A stretch of DNA of 64,000 nucleotides from Saccharofermentans sp. (GTDB lineage Bacteria; Bacillota; Clostridia; Saccharofermentanales; Saccharofermentanaceae): NCBI GenBank assembly GCA_024688685.1, contig JAILDX010000038.1, positions 1-64,000 on the forward strand, written 5' to 3'. The position numbers and the translations under genes were made by a program. How positions within the stretch are numbered: the stretch's first letter is position 1; every line of letters begins with the position of its first letter. The notes under the pieces were generated by a model. It was not told the DNA's origin. It searched no databases and was given only the letters and a program-made list of their open reading frames with translations. Positions 1 to 8,811 of the stretch are shown here, piece by piece.

Positions 1-247
1 CTTAAACAAACGGCTGTGGTTATTGCCTATCTAAAAACGTCAAAGCGTTAGGAAAACAAGACTAATCCACAGCGTCTGTTAGAAATTATAAGACCTTGAT
101 GAGGGTCTATAAAAACTACAAATTAATAATACGAGGATAATTACAGTATATCTTATCTAAGCACCGGATAATCACGGATGAGATAATTCTTAATTCCAAC
201 TGTATGCTTATAACTTCGGCTCAAAATGAGCCGAAGTTTGTATTTTT
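1..247 (+). ncRNA. Candidate structured RNA ending in an intrinsic terminator
   Basis: No convincing ORF lies here. The strand can fold into a long imperfect stem that brackets an inner hairpin: GCTGTGGTT near position 12 pairs with AATCCACAGC near position 70, and inside it AACG/CGTT with CCT/AGG form a second stem. A further hairpin AGACC...GGGTCT follows near 91-109, and the stretch ends in a strong GC-rich terminator stem with a T-run. This is what a small stable RNA or a long leader looks like. I do not recognise a known family (not tmRNA, RNase P or 6S by any motif I can see), and the 5' end may lie outside the window. Confidence 0.4.
212..247 (+). terminator. Intrinsic terminator
   Basis: Perfect 11-bp stem AACTTCGGCTC / GAGCCGAAGTT with a five-base loop, followed by TTTGTATTTTT. 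It closes the RNA-like stretch at the window start. Confidence 0.85.
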
Positions 248-295
248 GGGAAGCATTATGCGTTTCCCATCTGTTATTCGTCTTTTCATGAGAAT

Positions 296-471
296 AGAGA
301 TGAAATAAATCTCTTAATTTGGTGACCCTCCGGGGTTGCCAAATCCTCTTTAGATGTCCTTCATAACAAAATGTGAAGAAAGTTCAAAAGTGTTAACAAT
401 TTGTAAATGTTGCTTAATTGGTAAACCGACGTGGTTACCAATTACCTGTATGGTGTCCCTCAGAACACCAT
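296..471 (+). repeat. Run of four short inverted repeats
   Basis: Four consecutive palindromes occur in about 175 bases: GAGAT/ATCTC (about 297-313), ATTTGG..CCAAAT with G-U pairs (317-344), a perfect 10-bp TAATTGGTAA/TTACCAATTA (415-444) and ATGGTGT/ACACCAT (450-471). Two of them share a TTGGTnACC core. None has a T-run, so they are not ordinary terminators. They sit exactly where the missing first part of the AbiEii-like gene should be, so they may belong to an inserted palindromic element or to a structured RNA. Confidence 0.45.
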
Positions 472-489
472 GGTTAATAATGCGCTATG

Positions 490-836
490 TTCTATCGAAT
501 CTCGATAATCAAATAGAAACGGCACTGGCAGAGAAACTCGAGACAATTCTTTCAAGAGGCATAGGAAATACAAGGCCAAGGGATTTCTATGATATCTATA
601 TGCTTTCTTCCGTCGGATATGAAACGGATACTCTAAGGAAAGCTTTTATTGAAACATCAAAGCACAGATGCAGCTACGATAAGATTCAAGATTTCCGCAT
701 TATACTTGAGAATATTGTTAACGATCCCTGTATGAATCAGCGATGGGCAAGTTATCAAAAGCAGATGCCGTATGCTGAAGGTATTTCGTTTGATGATACG
801 ATAGATGTTATACAACAAATGTTGTTTGCACTTTAG
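490..836 (+). pseudogene. AbiEii-type nucleotidyltransferase toxin, C-terminal relic
   Basis: The ORF beginning at 354 only resembles a protein family from about residue 46 on. ETALAEKLETILSRGIGN and RDFYDIYML match the conserved C-terminal half of AbiEii-like nucleotidyltransferases, the toxin of AbiE-type abortive infection / type IV toxin-antitoxin systems. The family normally has about 250-300 residues; the N-terminal nucleotidyltransferase core is absent here and is replaced by hairpin-rich DNA, and no AbiEi antitoxin is present. It should therefore be inactive. Its TAG stop is one of only two TAG terminators in the window, the other belonging to the higA relic. The family assignment is firm for the fragment, less so for which subgroup. 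Confidence 0.7.
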
Positions 837-919
837 GTTTTACAGAGTGAATATGTTAAAATGCTTATGATCTAGGTCTATAATATGCTATAATAAAATA
901 TTAACGACAATGGAGGAAT

Positions 920-1367
920 ATGGACCATAGAGAACGAGACTGAGATAAAGCGCGACATTAAACCTAAGAAGCGCAAGAAGACATCGATCGATTATGCTGT
1001 TGAATTCGCAGTTAAGATAGCGGTAACAATAGCAGCAGTTGTTGTTTTTTGTGTTTTTGTGGTAGGCATTCACGTTAATCACGGCAATACCGCTTATCCG
1101 ATGCTCACGGACGGTGATCTGGTGATCACGTACAAGATCGGTGATGTTGATGATGGTGACGCGATCGTTTACTGTGCAGGCGGCCAGGTGAAGCCTTCAG
1201 AAATCAAGTTTGTTAATGAGGCTATAAGATCTGACGAACAAAATGCGTTAGTTGCTACCGGTGAGACGGCAAGTGTGTTTTTCCCTTATGCTATTGCCAT
1301 GTTTCTAACAGGTGGCATAGTCCTTTTCCTGGCTCTAAGGCGCAGAAAGGAGGATACGTATGAATAA
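920..1367 (+). CDS. Signal peptidase I-like protein (SipA type), start uncertain or frameshifted
   Basis: The ORF track gives a GTG start at 1059, but the same frame is open from about 897 and encodes a basic stretch and a first membrane segment (AVKIAVTIAAVVVFCVFVVG). No ATG/GTG/TTG lies in that frame before 1059; ATG codons at 910 and 920 behind GGAGG are in the other frames, so a one-base frameshift near 920-930 is likely. HGNTAYPMLTDGDLVITYK aligns with the signal peptidase I box around the catalytic Ser, yet Ser is Thr and no Lys general base follows. This resembles SipA proteins of streptococcal pilus loci, which act as pilin assembly helpers without a Ser-Lys dyad. It ends with VATGETAS, a hydrophobic helix and RRRKED, like a sortase signal. 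Its TAA stop overlaps the start of the large adhesin gene, implying coupled translation. Confidence 0.6.
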
Positions 1368-4300
1368 GAAGATACGTGTGCTCCTTTGTGCGCTCCTTGC
1401 AGCCGCCAATATTATTGCGATGTTCGCACCGCAGGTGACAGTAATCGCCGAAGATATTGTGGAATCTGAAGATCTTACTGAGGATGAAATATCCGGAACT
1501 GAGATACCTGCCGAGACATCAGATGAGTTATCAGCAGAATCATCATCTGAGACGGAGCCCGTATCTGACGCGGTTACACCGACAGAGACAACAGCCGATG
1601 GATCTGCCACAGTAGATGAGCAGGGCCTGTACTCCTATTCAGGCGAAGCTTTTATACTAAGCCTTGATTATGGTGATTCTGATGTAACGGTTGATGACAC
1701 ATTTACGGATGTGTTGCTCCCCAGCGAGGGTCATGAATTCATCAGGGCGTACATGTTCTCAGGCAATGACGATCAGAATATCAGTCTTGATATATCAGTT
1801 CCTGAGGATGCTGAACCTCTAAGTGACGGAGTCATTGAAGTATATTCTGTCGAGGATGGTTCTGCCGGGGATGTTCTGGTAGAAGATATTTCTGCCGCAT
1901 CTGGTGTGATCGAAATTGGTGCAGGTACTGAAGGCATAGTGATAACAAAGGATACCGGAAGAAGGTTGATGAATCTGGAAGTCAATCCGGAAGGGTCATC
2001 GGAAGATATCACTTTGTCCGTAGAGGGACTTATGCCGCAGAATGCTTCTGTTGATGCGTCTGAGGTGGAAGTCGATGATGCTCTGGCAGCATACGATATT
2101 TCTATTATGGATGGTGACAATGAATATCAGCCCGATGAAGATAACCCTCTGTCAGTTGAGATCACGGATCCCCGTATCAGTGCTGATAAAGAACATATCC
2201 TGTGGCATATTTCCAATGACGGAACGAGGGAGAGGGTAACGGATCTCACCATATCAGACGGTAAGATCACTTTCATCGCACGGTCGTTTTCCATGTATGA
2301 GATAGTTGAGGTGGAAGAGCCTGCTCCCGTCGAGCCGGGAGATGTAGATGATCTTATCGGACAGACATTACATATGTATAATGTGCTCAACAATAATAAG
2401 TACTATTTTGGAAATTCTATCGCCACTAAAGGTTCGACTACTCTGATATCCAAGACAGAAGCCAATTCAATTACAACTGCTGCACTGTGGCACTTCGATC
2501 TAGTTCCGGGAACCACAAATAATTTCATACTCTCCTCCGTTGACGGATCAGGGAATACCGTCTATATGTGCATGAACGATTCCGGCAACATGTCATTAAC
2601 GGATAATGCAGAAAACGCCACATCATTTACAATCGAGCTATACGATAACAATGCGGGACAGTATTACATTTATAAGAAGGTAGGGAACAAAAAGTATGGC
2701 CTGAATCAGTTCAATGGTGTAAACGGAAAGGGCTTTGCAGGATGGGATGGAAAGGATCAAGGAAGCATTATCAGGATGACTTATCCCATTGTTGAGGAGG
2801 ATGACCCTGCAGGCCTTGACGGAAAGAGCTATGGACTTGTTATCTATGGAAAGCGTGCAGCGATGATGTCCGAGACAAAAGTGGTCGGGGAAAGTGAAAG
2901 AAGAGTTGCCAAAGCTATTACATTCCGGAAAAATGTTCTTAATCAAGAGGAACTGATCGTAACTAGTGGTTACGATATGACAATGTGGAAATTCCAAAAT
3001 ATCAGCGGAGACAAGTATTATGTTACAACAGAAGTAGATGGAGTTACCAAGTATCTTCAGATCACTGACACTTCGATAAGTCTTGTTGATGCTGATCAGA
3101 CAGATGATAACTGCATCCTTACAGTCACTCAGGGTACTGGAACGTACAGCGGCAAGATACGTATATCCAATGCAAATAACTATTCCCCGAACCTCTACAG
3201 CGGGGGTGTTAGTAACGGCTTCGGAAGCTTTAATGACGGAAAGGGTAATGAGTGGTTCAATCTGGCTACCCCATCTGAGATTAAAGAGGATGATTTTGTT
3301 TCTTATGAGGCTACTAAGGTAAGTATTTCAGACCGCGTCAGCGTCCCTGACGGAGCAAAGGTAATCGTCTATACCAGAGTCTGGGATGATGCCGCCAAGA
3401 AATACAATTACTATATTATTGATTCACTCGGCAACCTGGTTCCTGCTATCGACGATGGAAACAAGATTACCTGGATGGGGCTCAAGGTTAATACATTGCT
3501 GTGGGATTTTACCGAATACCACTATGAGGGAACAAACGAGCCGAATTACTATTATGAGCTCTATAACTCATATACACGCAAGTATCTTGCACCTCAGATA
3601 ACAGATGGTCAGGTCCTGTCTGATAATCCAATAGGTATCAATCTTAACGGCCGCAGAAACGGTGAATACAGTTCTTCTATCCTCGCCTGGGATGATCCCT
3701 ATTACCAGTACGCCGGAATAAAGACGCAGGACGGCAAGATAGTATCATGTCTTTTTACAATGGCAGAGGATTTCTTTTTTGCAATCGTTGATGATATCCC
3801 TGAAGTTGATGAAGAACTCACTGTAGTTGATACTGTCGATAATGATGACTATGGTATCACTCTGAAGATGATAGATTTCAATAATCCTCTGGATAAAGAC
3901 AAAAGGGATAGTCTGCAGGCAGCTGTTATGGGAACCAATGCGTATTCGCAGGGTGGATCACAGCCGGATCTCGTTACAAAATGGCTTGATGACGGTTACC
4001 CTACTGCTGTTTTATCCGACAGGTCTCTTAGTGATCTCTTTGGATCTGCTACAGAAGTAAATCATCTCTTCCTTCAAAACCGCTATAAGGAAAGTGGTTA
4101 TTTTGAGTACAACTGCACAGAGAATTTTGCTCATCTGGGTGATGATAACAACTTTGTCGTTTATGATCAGGTCGGAACTGTTGAGTCAGTAAAACTAAGC
4201 CTTGATCATGGACAATTCCTGCCTTATAACGATCTTACGAGGGGACAGATATCCCAGCTGCACACCAATACTACAGATGAAAGTGATAATTCTTTGGCAT

Positions 4301-7104
4301 CTGATGATCCGAGACGTGATAAGCTGCTGTATGCTATTCCTGAGGCTGAGACGAATCATTTCTTCGGAATGGAAATGAGTGCCAGATTCACACAGACAGT
4401 CAGCGGACTTGATGCCTGGGGACACGATATTATATTCGAATTCACAGGTGATGATGATTTCTGGCTATACGTAGATGATTATCTGATCCTAGATCTTGGC
4501 GGTATCCACAAAGCGTTGTCCGGCAAGGTTAACTTCAGGAACGGTGAGGTATCTCTTACAAACGAGGATGGCGGGATTACCAATACGAATCTCCGCACGC
4601 TGTTCGAGGAGGCTTATCGGGCTAAGTATCCTGATGCAACAGACGATGCAGTTAATTCCTTCCTTGCGACCAAATTCGAGCCCGGGGAGAATGTGTTTAT
4701 TGATTATTCTGCACATACGATGAAGGCTTTTTACATGGAGAGAGGCGCTGGTGCGTCCAATCTCAGGATGAGATTTAATCTCAGCGCTGTAGAGCCCGGT
4801 TCTGTTGTATTGACCAAGTCCTTGTCTGATGACAACGGTATATTTGATGATGTTGACAGCAGCCTTGCATCATTCCCGTTCCAGGTGTGGTACCAGAATG
4901 TGGAAGGCGGAGAATATAAGCTTCTGGATGATCCTGATGCCGTATCCTATTACAACTCGTATAAGACAAATGTTGATTACAGACCGTCCTATACTCTGCC
5001 GGATGGTTCCAAGACATACGATCATGTATTCTTCCTCAATGCTAACGATTCATTGCTGATCGATTTCCCGGATAATACGATCAACTACAGGATAGTTGAA
5101 TGCGGTGTAAATAATGCGGTTTATGATCATGTATCATGTAACGGCGCTGAGATAGAAGGAAATCAGGTCGGAACCAGCTCAAGATATGATTACTACAGTG
5201 TTGAAGGCAGGGTAGATGAAAGGCCTATAATCGTATTTGATAATAAGATCAGCGACAATCCTTTCAGATCTCTCAATATCAGAAAGAGATTGATCGACAA
5301 GGATGATCATGAGATAACCAGGGAACAGGATCCCACATATTTCAATTTCAGAGTATATCTCGGAAGCGAGAATGCCAGGATCGCCGATCTCAAGCCCGCA
5401 AATATGAGCAAGTACAGGGTAAAGGATCCGCATGGTTATTATTGTAAATGGGTAGTCGGATCAGGATTTGTATCTACCGGTATATCTGATGTATCGCAGA
5501 TCGACAGCGCAGAGACAACATTCTACACATCTCCTAACGGTGCGATCTCCAATATTCCTGCCGGCTATGTTGTCGAACTGTTCGGACTTCCCATTGGAAC
5601 AAAGTTCAGAGTCGAAGAACGTAAAAACGAGATACCTGTAGGATATCAGTTTGTAGAGTATAGCCGTGATGATGACCCGACTTACCAGGAGGGACAGCAT
5701 AAGGACGAAGGAAACATACAGGCCAGAGAAGAATCCAGTATCGTTACGGTCGTAAACAGGCAGGGATACGGTATAAAGGCACAGAAGGACTGGTCCGATG
5801 CTTCCTTTACATCATCCCACGATGTTATACACTTTGCGGTATATGTGAAGGATCCTGGTACAGGCGTTGAGACATTGATCAATGATTCTGTTCGTGCGAT
5901 CCGTCATCCGAATACTGAAGTGATATGGTTCTTTGATGATCTTAACGGTGTAGATTTCAGCAACTATGTCGTGCGCGAAGTAGAGGTAACATCACCTGTA
6001 TATGATGCATCTGATGACACAGTGGTAACCTCTTTCGGTTCAGTTAATAAGATAGTATCGGGAGGCTTAACCACAGTTGACGCTACTCCGAAGGGACAGA
6101 CTGACAGTTCTCCTTTCGGATATACAGTTGAGTACGATCAGGGACAGCCTACCGGTGCTTCGACTACCCTAATGAATTCCAGAACAGATAAGGTAACGAA
6201 CACCAGGGACGGAGGGATCGTTATCAATCTCGGAAAATGGAATGGAACCGACACGGAAAGAACGATCGACACGCCACTCGAAGACGGTGTATTCACGTTG
6301 CAGCATTACAAGAATGGTACTGTTGAGAACATCGGCAGTTTTACATCTGATCCGGATGGTGTTGTAACGATACTGTATGATTATGAGAGCGGCGGAGCTG
6401 ACAACTATTATATCATTACTGAGATCAAGTCTCCGGAAGGTTATATCGGACTGCCTGAGCCTGTTAAGTTCTATGTCAATGACGATCAGTCAGATGTAGT
6501 ATTTATCGACTGTGATCCTGCCGATGGATGGGCTAACCATAACACAAGACCGGCAGATAAGCTTATTGTTGATATAAATATCTATAATCCGCAGTTCGTA
6601 TTCGAAGTAGTCAAATACTCCGAAAAGATCAATGCTCCGCTGTCGGGTGCACAGTTCGGTCTGTACCGTCAGGTACAAGGTGTGGACGGTAATCCCATGA
6701 AGGATTATCTGCCTGTTTCAGGCATGGGTGCGATCTCGAGCGGCGGAGACGGTATTCTCCCCGGAGTCGACAGTACACTCTCTCCCGGTGTTTATTACCT
6801 GACAGAGAGATTTGCTCCAACGGGTTACGATATAATCGGTTCCGACATTATATTTGAGATAACAAAAGCGGGAACAGTAGAGCTTATAAGTGCACCATCA
6901 GGTGTTACGATGGATAGTCCTGTATTTGCAGACGGTACATATACATACAGGATGAAGGTAGTCGATCCCGCCAGTGGCTCGAAGGTAGTCCCCACCGGTA
7001 TCGATATGGACAGCGAAATACCGCTGATAGTAATACTATCGTCTCTGTCTGTATTGTCCTTGGCAGGATATATCTACAGCAGACGCAGCAACAGTAAGTG
7101 GTAA
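1360..7104 (+). CDS. Giant Cna-B/fibro-slime surface adhesin or pilin
   Basis: A 1914-residue secreted surface protein with an N-terminal signal peptide (RVLLCALLAAANIIAMFAPQ) and AAGGAGG ahead of the ATG. After an acidic Ser/Thr-rich linker there are two or three similar beta-rich modules (about residues 330-800), then a fibro-slime domain around residues 860-1140 (FTGDDDFWLYVDDYLILDLG), and then a series of Cna-B/SpaA-like beta domains starting near 1147, 1303, 1469, 1618 and 1747. The C-terminus has VVPTGID, a hydrophobic helix and a basic tail, i.e. a sortase sorting signal. The protein is expected to be covalently attached to the wall or polymerised as a pilus subunit. No sortase gene is adjacent, so the enzyme must be encoded elsewhere. 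The SipA-like gene directly upstream supports a pilin role. Confidence 0.85.
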   Translation: MNKKIRVLLCALLAAANIIAMFAPQVTVIAEDIVESEDLTEDEISGTEIPAETSDELSAESSSETEPVSDAVTPTETTADGSATVDEQGLYSYSGEAFILSLDYGDSDVTVDDTFTDVLLPSEGHEFIRAYMFSGNDDQNISLDISVPEDAEPLSDGVIEVYSVEDGSAGDVLVEDISAASGVIEIGAGTEGIVITKDTGRRLMNLEVNPEGSSEDITLSVEGLMPQNASVDASEVEVDDALAAYDISIMDGDNEYQPDEDNPLSVEITDPRISADKEHILWHISNDGTRERVTDLTISDGKITFIARSFSMYEIVEVEEPAPVEPGDVDDLIGQTLHMYNVLNNNKYYFGNSIATKGSTTLISKTEANSITTAALWHFDLVPGTTNNFILSSVDGSGNTVYMCMNDSGNMSLTDNAENATSFTIELYDNNAGQYYIYKKVGNKKYGLNQFNGVNGKGFAGWDGKDQGSIIRMTYPIVEEDDPAGLDGKSYGLVIYGKRAAMMSETKVVGESERRVAKAITFRKNVLNQEELIVTSGYDMTMWKFQNISGDKYYVTTEVDGVTKYLQITDTSISLVDADQTDDNCILTVTQGTGTYSGKIRISNANNYSPNLYSGGVSNGFGSFNDGKGNEWFNLATPSEIKEDDFVSYEATKVSISDRVSVPDGAKVIVYTRVWDDAAKKYNYYIIDSLGNLVPAIDDGNKITWMGLKVNTLLWDFTEYHYEGTNEPNYYYELYNSYTRKYLAPQITDGQVLSDNPIGINLNGRRNGEYSSSILAWDDPYYQYAGIKTQDGKIVSCLFTMAEDFFFAIVDDIPEVDEELTVVDTVDNDDYGITLKMIDFNNPLDKDKRDSLQAAVMGTNAYSQGGSQPDLVTKWLDDGYPTAVLSDRSLSDLFGSATEVNHLFLQNRYKESGYFEYNCTENFAHLGDDNNFVVYDQVGTVESVKLSLDHGQFLPYNDLTRGQISQLHTNTTDESDNSLASDDPRRDKLLYAIPEAETNHFFGMEMSARFTQTVSGLDAWGHDIIFEFTGDDDFWLYVDDYLILDLGGIHKALSGKVNFRNGEVSLTNEDGGITNTNLRTLFEEAYRAKYPDATDDAVNSFLATKFEPGENVFIDYSAHTMKAFYMERGAGASNLRMRFNLSAVEPGSVVLTKSLSDDNGIFDDVDSSLASFPFQVWYQNVEGGEYKLLDDPDAVSYYNSYKTNVDYRPSYTLPDGSKTYDHVFFLNANDSLLIDFPDNTINYRIVECGVNNAVYDHVSCNGAEIEGNQVGTSSRYDYYSVEGRVDERPIIVFDNKISDNPFRSLNIRKRLIDKDDHEITREQDPTYFNFRVYLGSENARIADLKPANMSKYRVKDPHGYYCKWVVGSGFVSTGISDVSQIDSAETTFYTSPNGAISNIPAGYVVELFGLPIGTKFRVEERKNEIPVGYQFVEYSRDDDPTYQEGQHKDEGNIQAREESSIVTVVNRQGYGIKAQKDWSDASFTSSHDVIHFAVYVKDPGTGVETLINDSVRAIRHPNTEVIWFFDDLNGVDFSNYVVREVEVTSPVYDASDDTVVTSFGSVNKIVSGGLTTVDATPKGQTDSSPFGYTVEYDQGQPTGASTTLMNSRTDKVTNTRDGGIVINLGKWNGTDTERTIDTPLEDGVFTLQHYKNGTVENIGSFTSDPDGVVTILYDYESGGADNYYIITEIKSPEGYIGLPEPVKFYVNDDQSDVVFIDCDPADGWANHNTRPADKLIVDINIYNPQFVFEVVKYSEKINAPLSGAQFGLYRQVQGVDGNPMKDYLPVSGMGAISSGGDGILPGVDSTLSPGVYYLTERFAPTGYDIIGSDIIFEITKAGTVELISAPSGVTMDSPVFADGTYTYRMKVVDPASGSKVVPTGIDMDSEIPLIVILSSLSVLSLAGYIYSRRSNSKW

Positions 7105-7114
7105 TTATTACTGT

Positions 7115-8047
7115 ATGAATAGCAGAAATATCATCAGACATTATGTAATGCCATTTATCATGCTGGCACTGGGTGCTTCGATAGCTGCGTTTGCGCTGGA
7201 GGAATTTCTGGTTCCCTTTACGATCCTGGACGGCGGAGTTGTCGGTGTGTCTATGATCATCAGTAAATACGTTCCTTTTAAACTCGGTCTGCTTACGATA
7301 ATAATCAATATTCCGTTCCTCTGGATGGGATACAAAAGACTGGGCAGGTTATTCCTGGCAAAATCCGTATTTGCAATGATCGTTTTTTCGTTCATGCTCG
7401 GAGTGTTCGAGGATATGAAAGCTATCACTGACAAGGAGATCCTGGTAGTCGCCTTCGGAGGTGTGCTGTTGGGGATCGGAGTAGGACTGATCTTAAAGAG
7501 CGGCGGATGTCTTGACGGAACAGAAACAGTTGCACTTATCATGAGCAGAAAGATGGATTTGTCGGTTGGTCAGATCGTGCTTGGATTCAATATCGTTATC
7601 TACGGGGTAGCAGGAGTTCTTTTCGGGATCGACAGGGCATTATACAGCCTGCTGACTTATTTCATCACATCAAAGGTTATAGATATTATTGAACATGGAA
7701 TGGAACAGGCCAAGTCGGTCATGATAATAACTGATCATGCAGAAGAGATCGCAGATGCCATTCATACCAGACTTGGCAGAACATGTACGGCAATTGAAGG
7801 CAGAGGCCGCATCTCTTCAGGCAAAAAGACGGTCCTTTATTGCGTAATAACCAGGATCGAGGTATCCGCGATCAAGAAGATAATTAACGATACGGACGGA
7901 TCCGCTTTCGTTACGATCAGCGATGTAAACGAGATCATTGGTTCACATATCAAGCGTAAAAAAAGCACCGTCTCCCGGAAATGGGACGGTGCTGGTGATC
8001 CCTCCAAAGAGCCTGTGATCACATCCCCGTCAAAGAATTCACAATAA
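7115..8047 (+). CDS. YitT family membrane protein (DUF161 + DUF2179)
   Basis: A 310-residue protein with five or six membrane helices (GGVVGVSMIISKYVPFKLG, LLGIGVGLILKSGGCLDGTE are family signatures) followed by the soluble C-terminal DUF2179 domain (VISDVNEIIG-like end). YitT proteins are widespread in Firmicutes; a transport role is suspected but not established. The last about 30 residues (KRKKSTVSRKWDGAGDPSKE...) go past the usual family end and are translated out of a minus-strand terminator and the tail of a decayed convergent gene, so the original stop appears to have been lost. It starts 10 bases after the adhesin stop and may be read through from it. Confidence 0.85.
   Translation: MNSRNIIRHYVMPFIMLALGASIAAFALEEFLVPFTILDGGVVGVSMIISKYVPFKLGLLTIIINIPFLWMGYKRLGRLFLAKSVFAMIVFSFMLGVFEDMKAITDKEILVVAFGGVLLGIGVGLILKSGGCLDGTETVALIMSRKMDLSVGQIVLGFNIVIYGVAGVLFGIDRALYSLLTYFITSKVIDIIEHGMEQAKSVMIITDHAEEIADAIHTRLGRTCTAIEGRGRISSGKKTVLYCVITRIEVSAIKKIINDTDGSAFVTISDVNEIIGSHIKRKKSTVSRKWDGAGDPSKEPVITSPSKNSQ
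7957..7993 (-). terminator. Minus-strand intrinsic terminator inside the yitT 3' end
   Basis: On the minus strand AGCACCGTC...GACGGTGCT (9 bp, plus inner CCC/GGG) is followed by seven T residues. It faces leftward although no intact minus-strand gene remains; it belonged to the relic at 8019-8102. Confidence 0.8.
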
Positions 8048-8102
8048 TGATCCCCAGGACGGTATTGAACAGCGCATATACCGTTATGACCAAGAATGCC
8101 TA
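8019..8102 (-). pseudogene. C-terminal tail of a decayed membrane protein gene
   Basis: Reading the minus strand from 8099 gives AFLVITVYALFNTVLGIIIV followed by NSLTGM and a TGA stop at 8019-8021, directly before the leftward terminator. The sequence is a typical last transmembrane helix. A stop codon lies immediately upstream in frame, so only about 26 codons survive. The protein family cannot be identified from this fragment. Confidence 0.5.
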
Positions 8103-8212
8103 GGTTGAGAAAAACGTTTTTGCTGTCAGATTATTTGTGGGAGTCTTGGCCAACTCTATATAATCAGCCGGATAATGTAACAGGGTACTTATTAAAATTG
8201 AGATAAGAGACA

Positions 8213-8524
8213 ATGGTTATTAATAAGGTGTATGTCTGTTTGACCTGTATACGCGTGACAGATATAATAAGTGTGATTAAAAGTTTTGCAGATAAAGAAA
8301 CGGAAAAAGTGTTTCAACAACATTTTTCCAGGAAACTTCCCCATTCTATTCAGGGAATAGCCTTGAGAAAAATGATAATGATGAACAATGCTAAAGTGAT
8401 TGATGATCTTCGCGTACCACCGGCGAATCACTTGGAGATGCTAAAGGGAGACAGGAAAGGGCAATACAGCATTAGAATTAATGATCAGTATAGAATATGC
8501 TTCAAGTTTGAACAGAGTGCTTGA
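8213..8524 (+). pseudogene. higB: HigB/RelE-type toxin, C-terminally truncated
   Basis: KGDRKGQYSIRINDQYRICF is the hallmark of HigB toxins, ribosome-dependent mRNA interferases of the RelE superfamily. A likely native start is the GTG at 8273 (VIKSFADKETEKVF), since the first 20 residues do not look like the family. The usual last about 14 residues (the ...DVEIVDYH end) are missing: after ICFKFE the frame runs into higA sequence and stops at TGA. The loss removes part of the RelE fold core strand, so the toxin is probably inactive. See the higA relic that overlaps it. Confidence 0.75.
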
Positions 8525-8693
8525 GATAATACACGACAAGAGGAAGATAACTGCTGATACGTCACTAAGATTGGCAAAGTATTTTGGAGTATCAGAGAAA
8601 TACTTTCTGGATCTTCAGAATGAAATTGACATCCGGATCTTAAAAGAGTCCTGTCAGGAAGACTTTGATAAGATAATGCCGTTCTCTGCTTAG
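8481..8693 (+). pseudogene. higA: HigA-type antitoxin, N-terminally truncated
   Basis: From about 8505 the frame encodes LNRVLEIIHDKRKITADTSLRLAKYFG, the second half of the HigA XRE-type helix-turn-helix domain. The first about 40-45 residues (the start with the first HTH helices) are absent. The junction sits within a few bases of where the HigB reading frame ends, so a single deletion of roughly 150-200 bases removed the higB end, the intergenic part and the higA start. It ends with TAG, one of only two genes here that do so. Confidence 0.75.
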
Positions 8694-8748
8694 AGTAAAT
8701 TGAAATAATACAAAGTTCATTGACTCTCGATCATAATATGTGACAACT

Positions 8749-8771
8749 TTGACACAACTGCCTGATACAAT
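8749..8771 (+). promoter_or_regulatory. Extended -10 promoter block, copy 1
   Basis: ACAACTTTGACACAACTGCCTGATACAAT recurs almost unchanged ahead of the paralogous gene at 12603. TGATACAAT fits an extended -10 element; TTGACA lies only 11 bases upstream, so it is either a mis-spaced -35 or a regulator site. Conservation between the two copies, while the rest of the leaders differs, argues for function. Confidence 0.55.
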
Positions 8772-8811
8772 AACACTAGTTATTCTAATCTGTCTGCAAT
8801 CGGGGGTGGAT

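Noticed and set aside
1-247. tmRNA, 6S RNA or tracrRNA
   Set aside because: No tag reading frame, tRNA-like end, 6S bubble or neighbouring Cas gene/repeat array could be seen.
8213-8272. N-terminal 20 residues of the HigB ORF as part of the toxin
   Set aside because: They do not resemble the family and the GTG at 8273 gives the normal HigB beginning.
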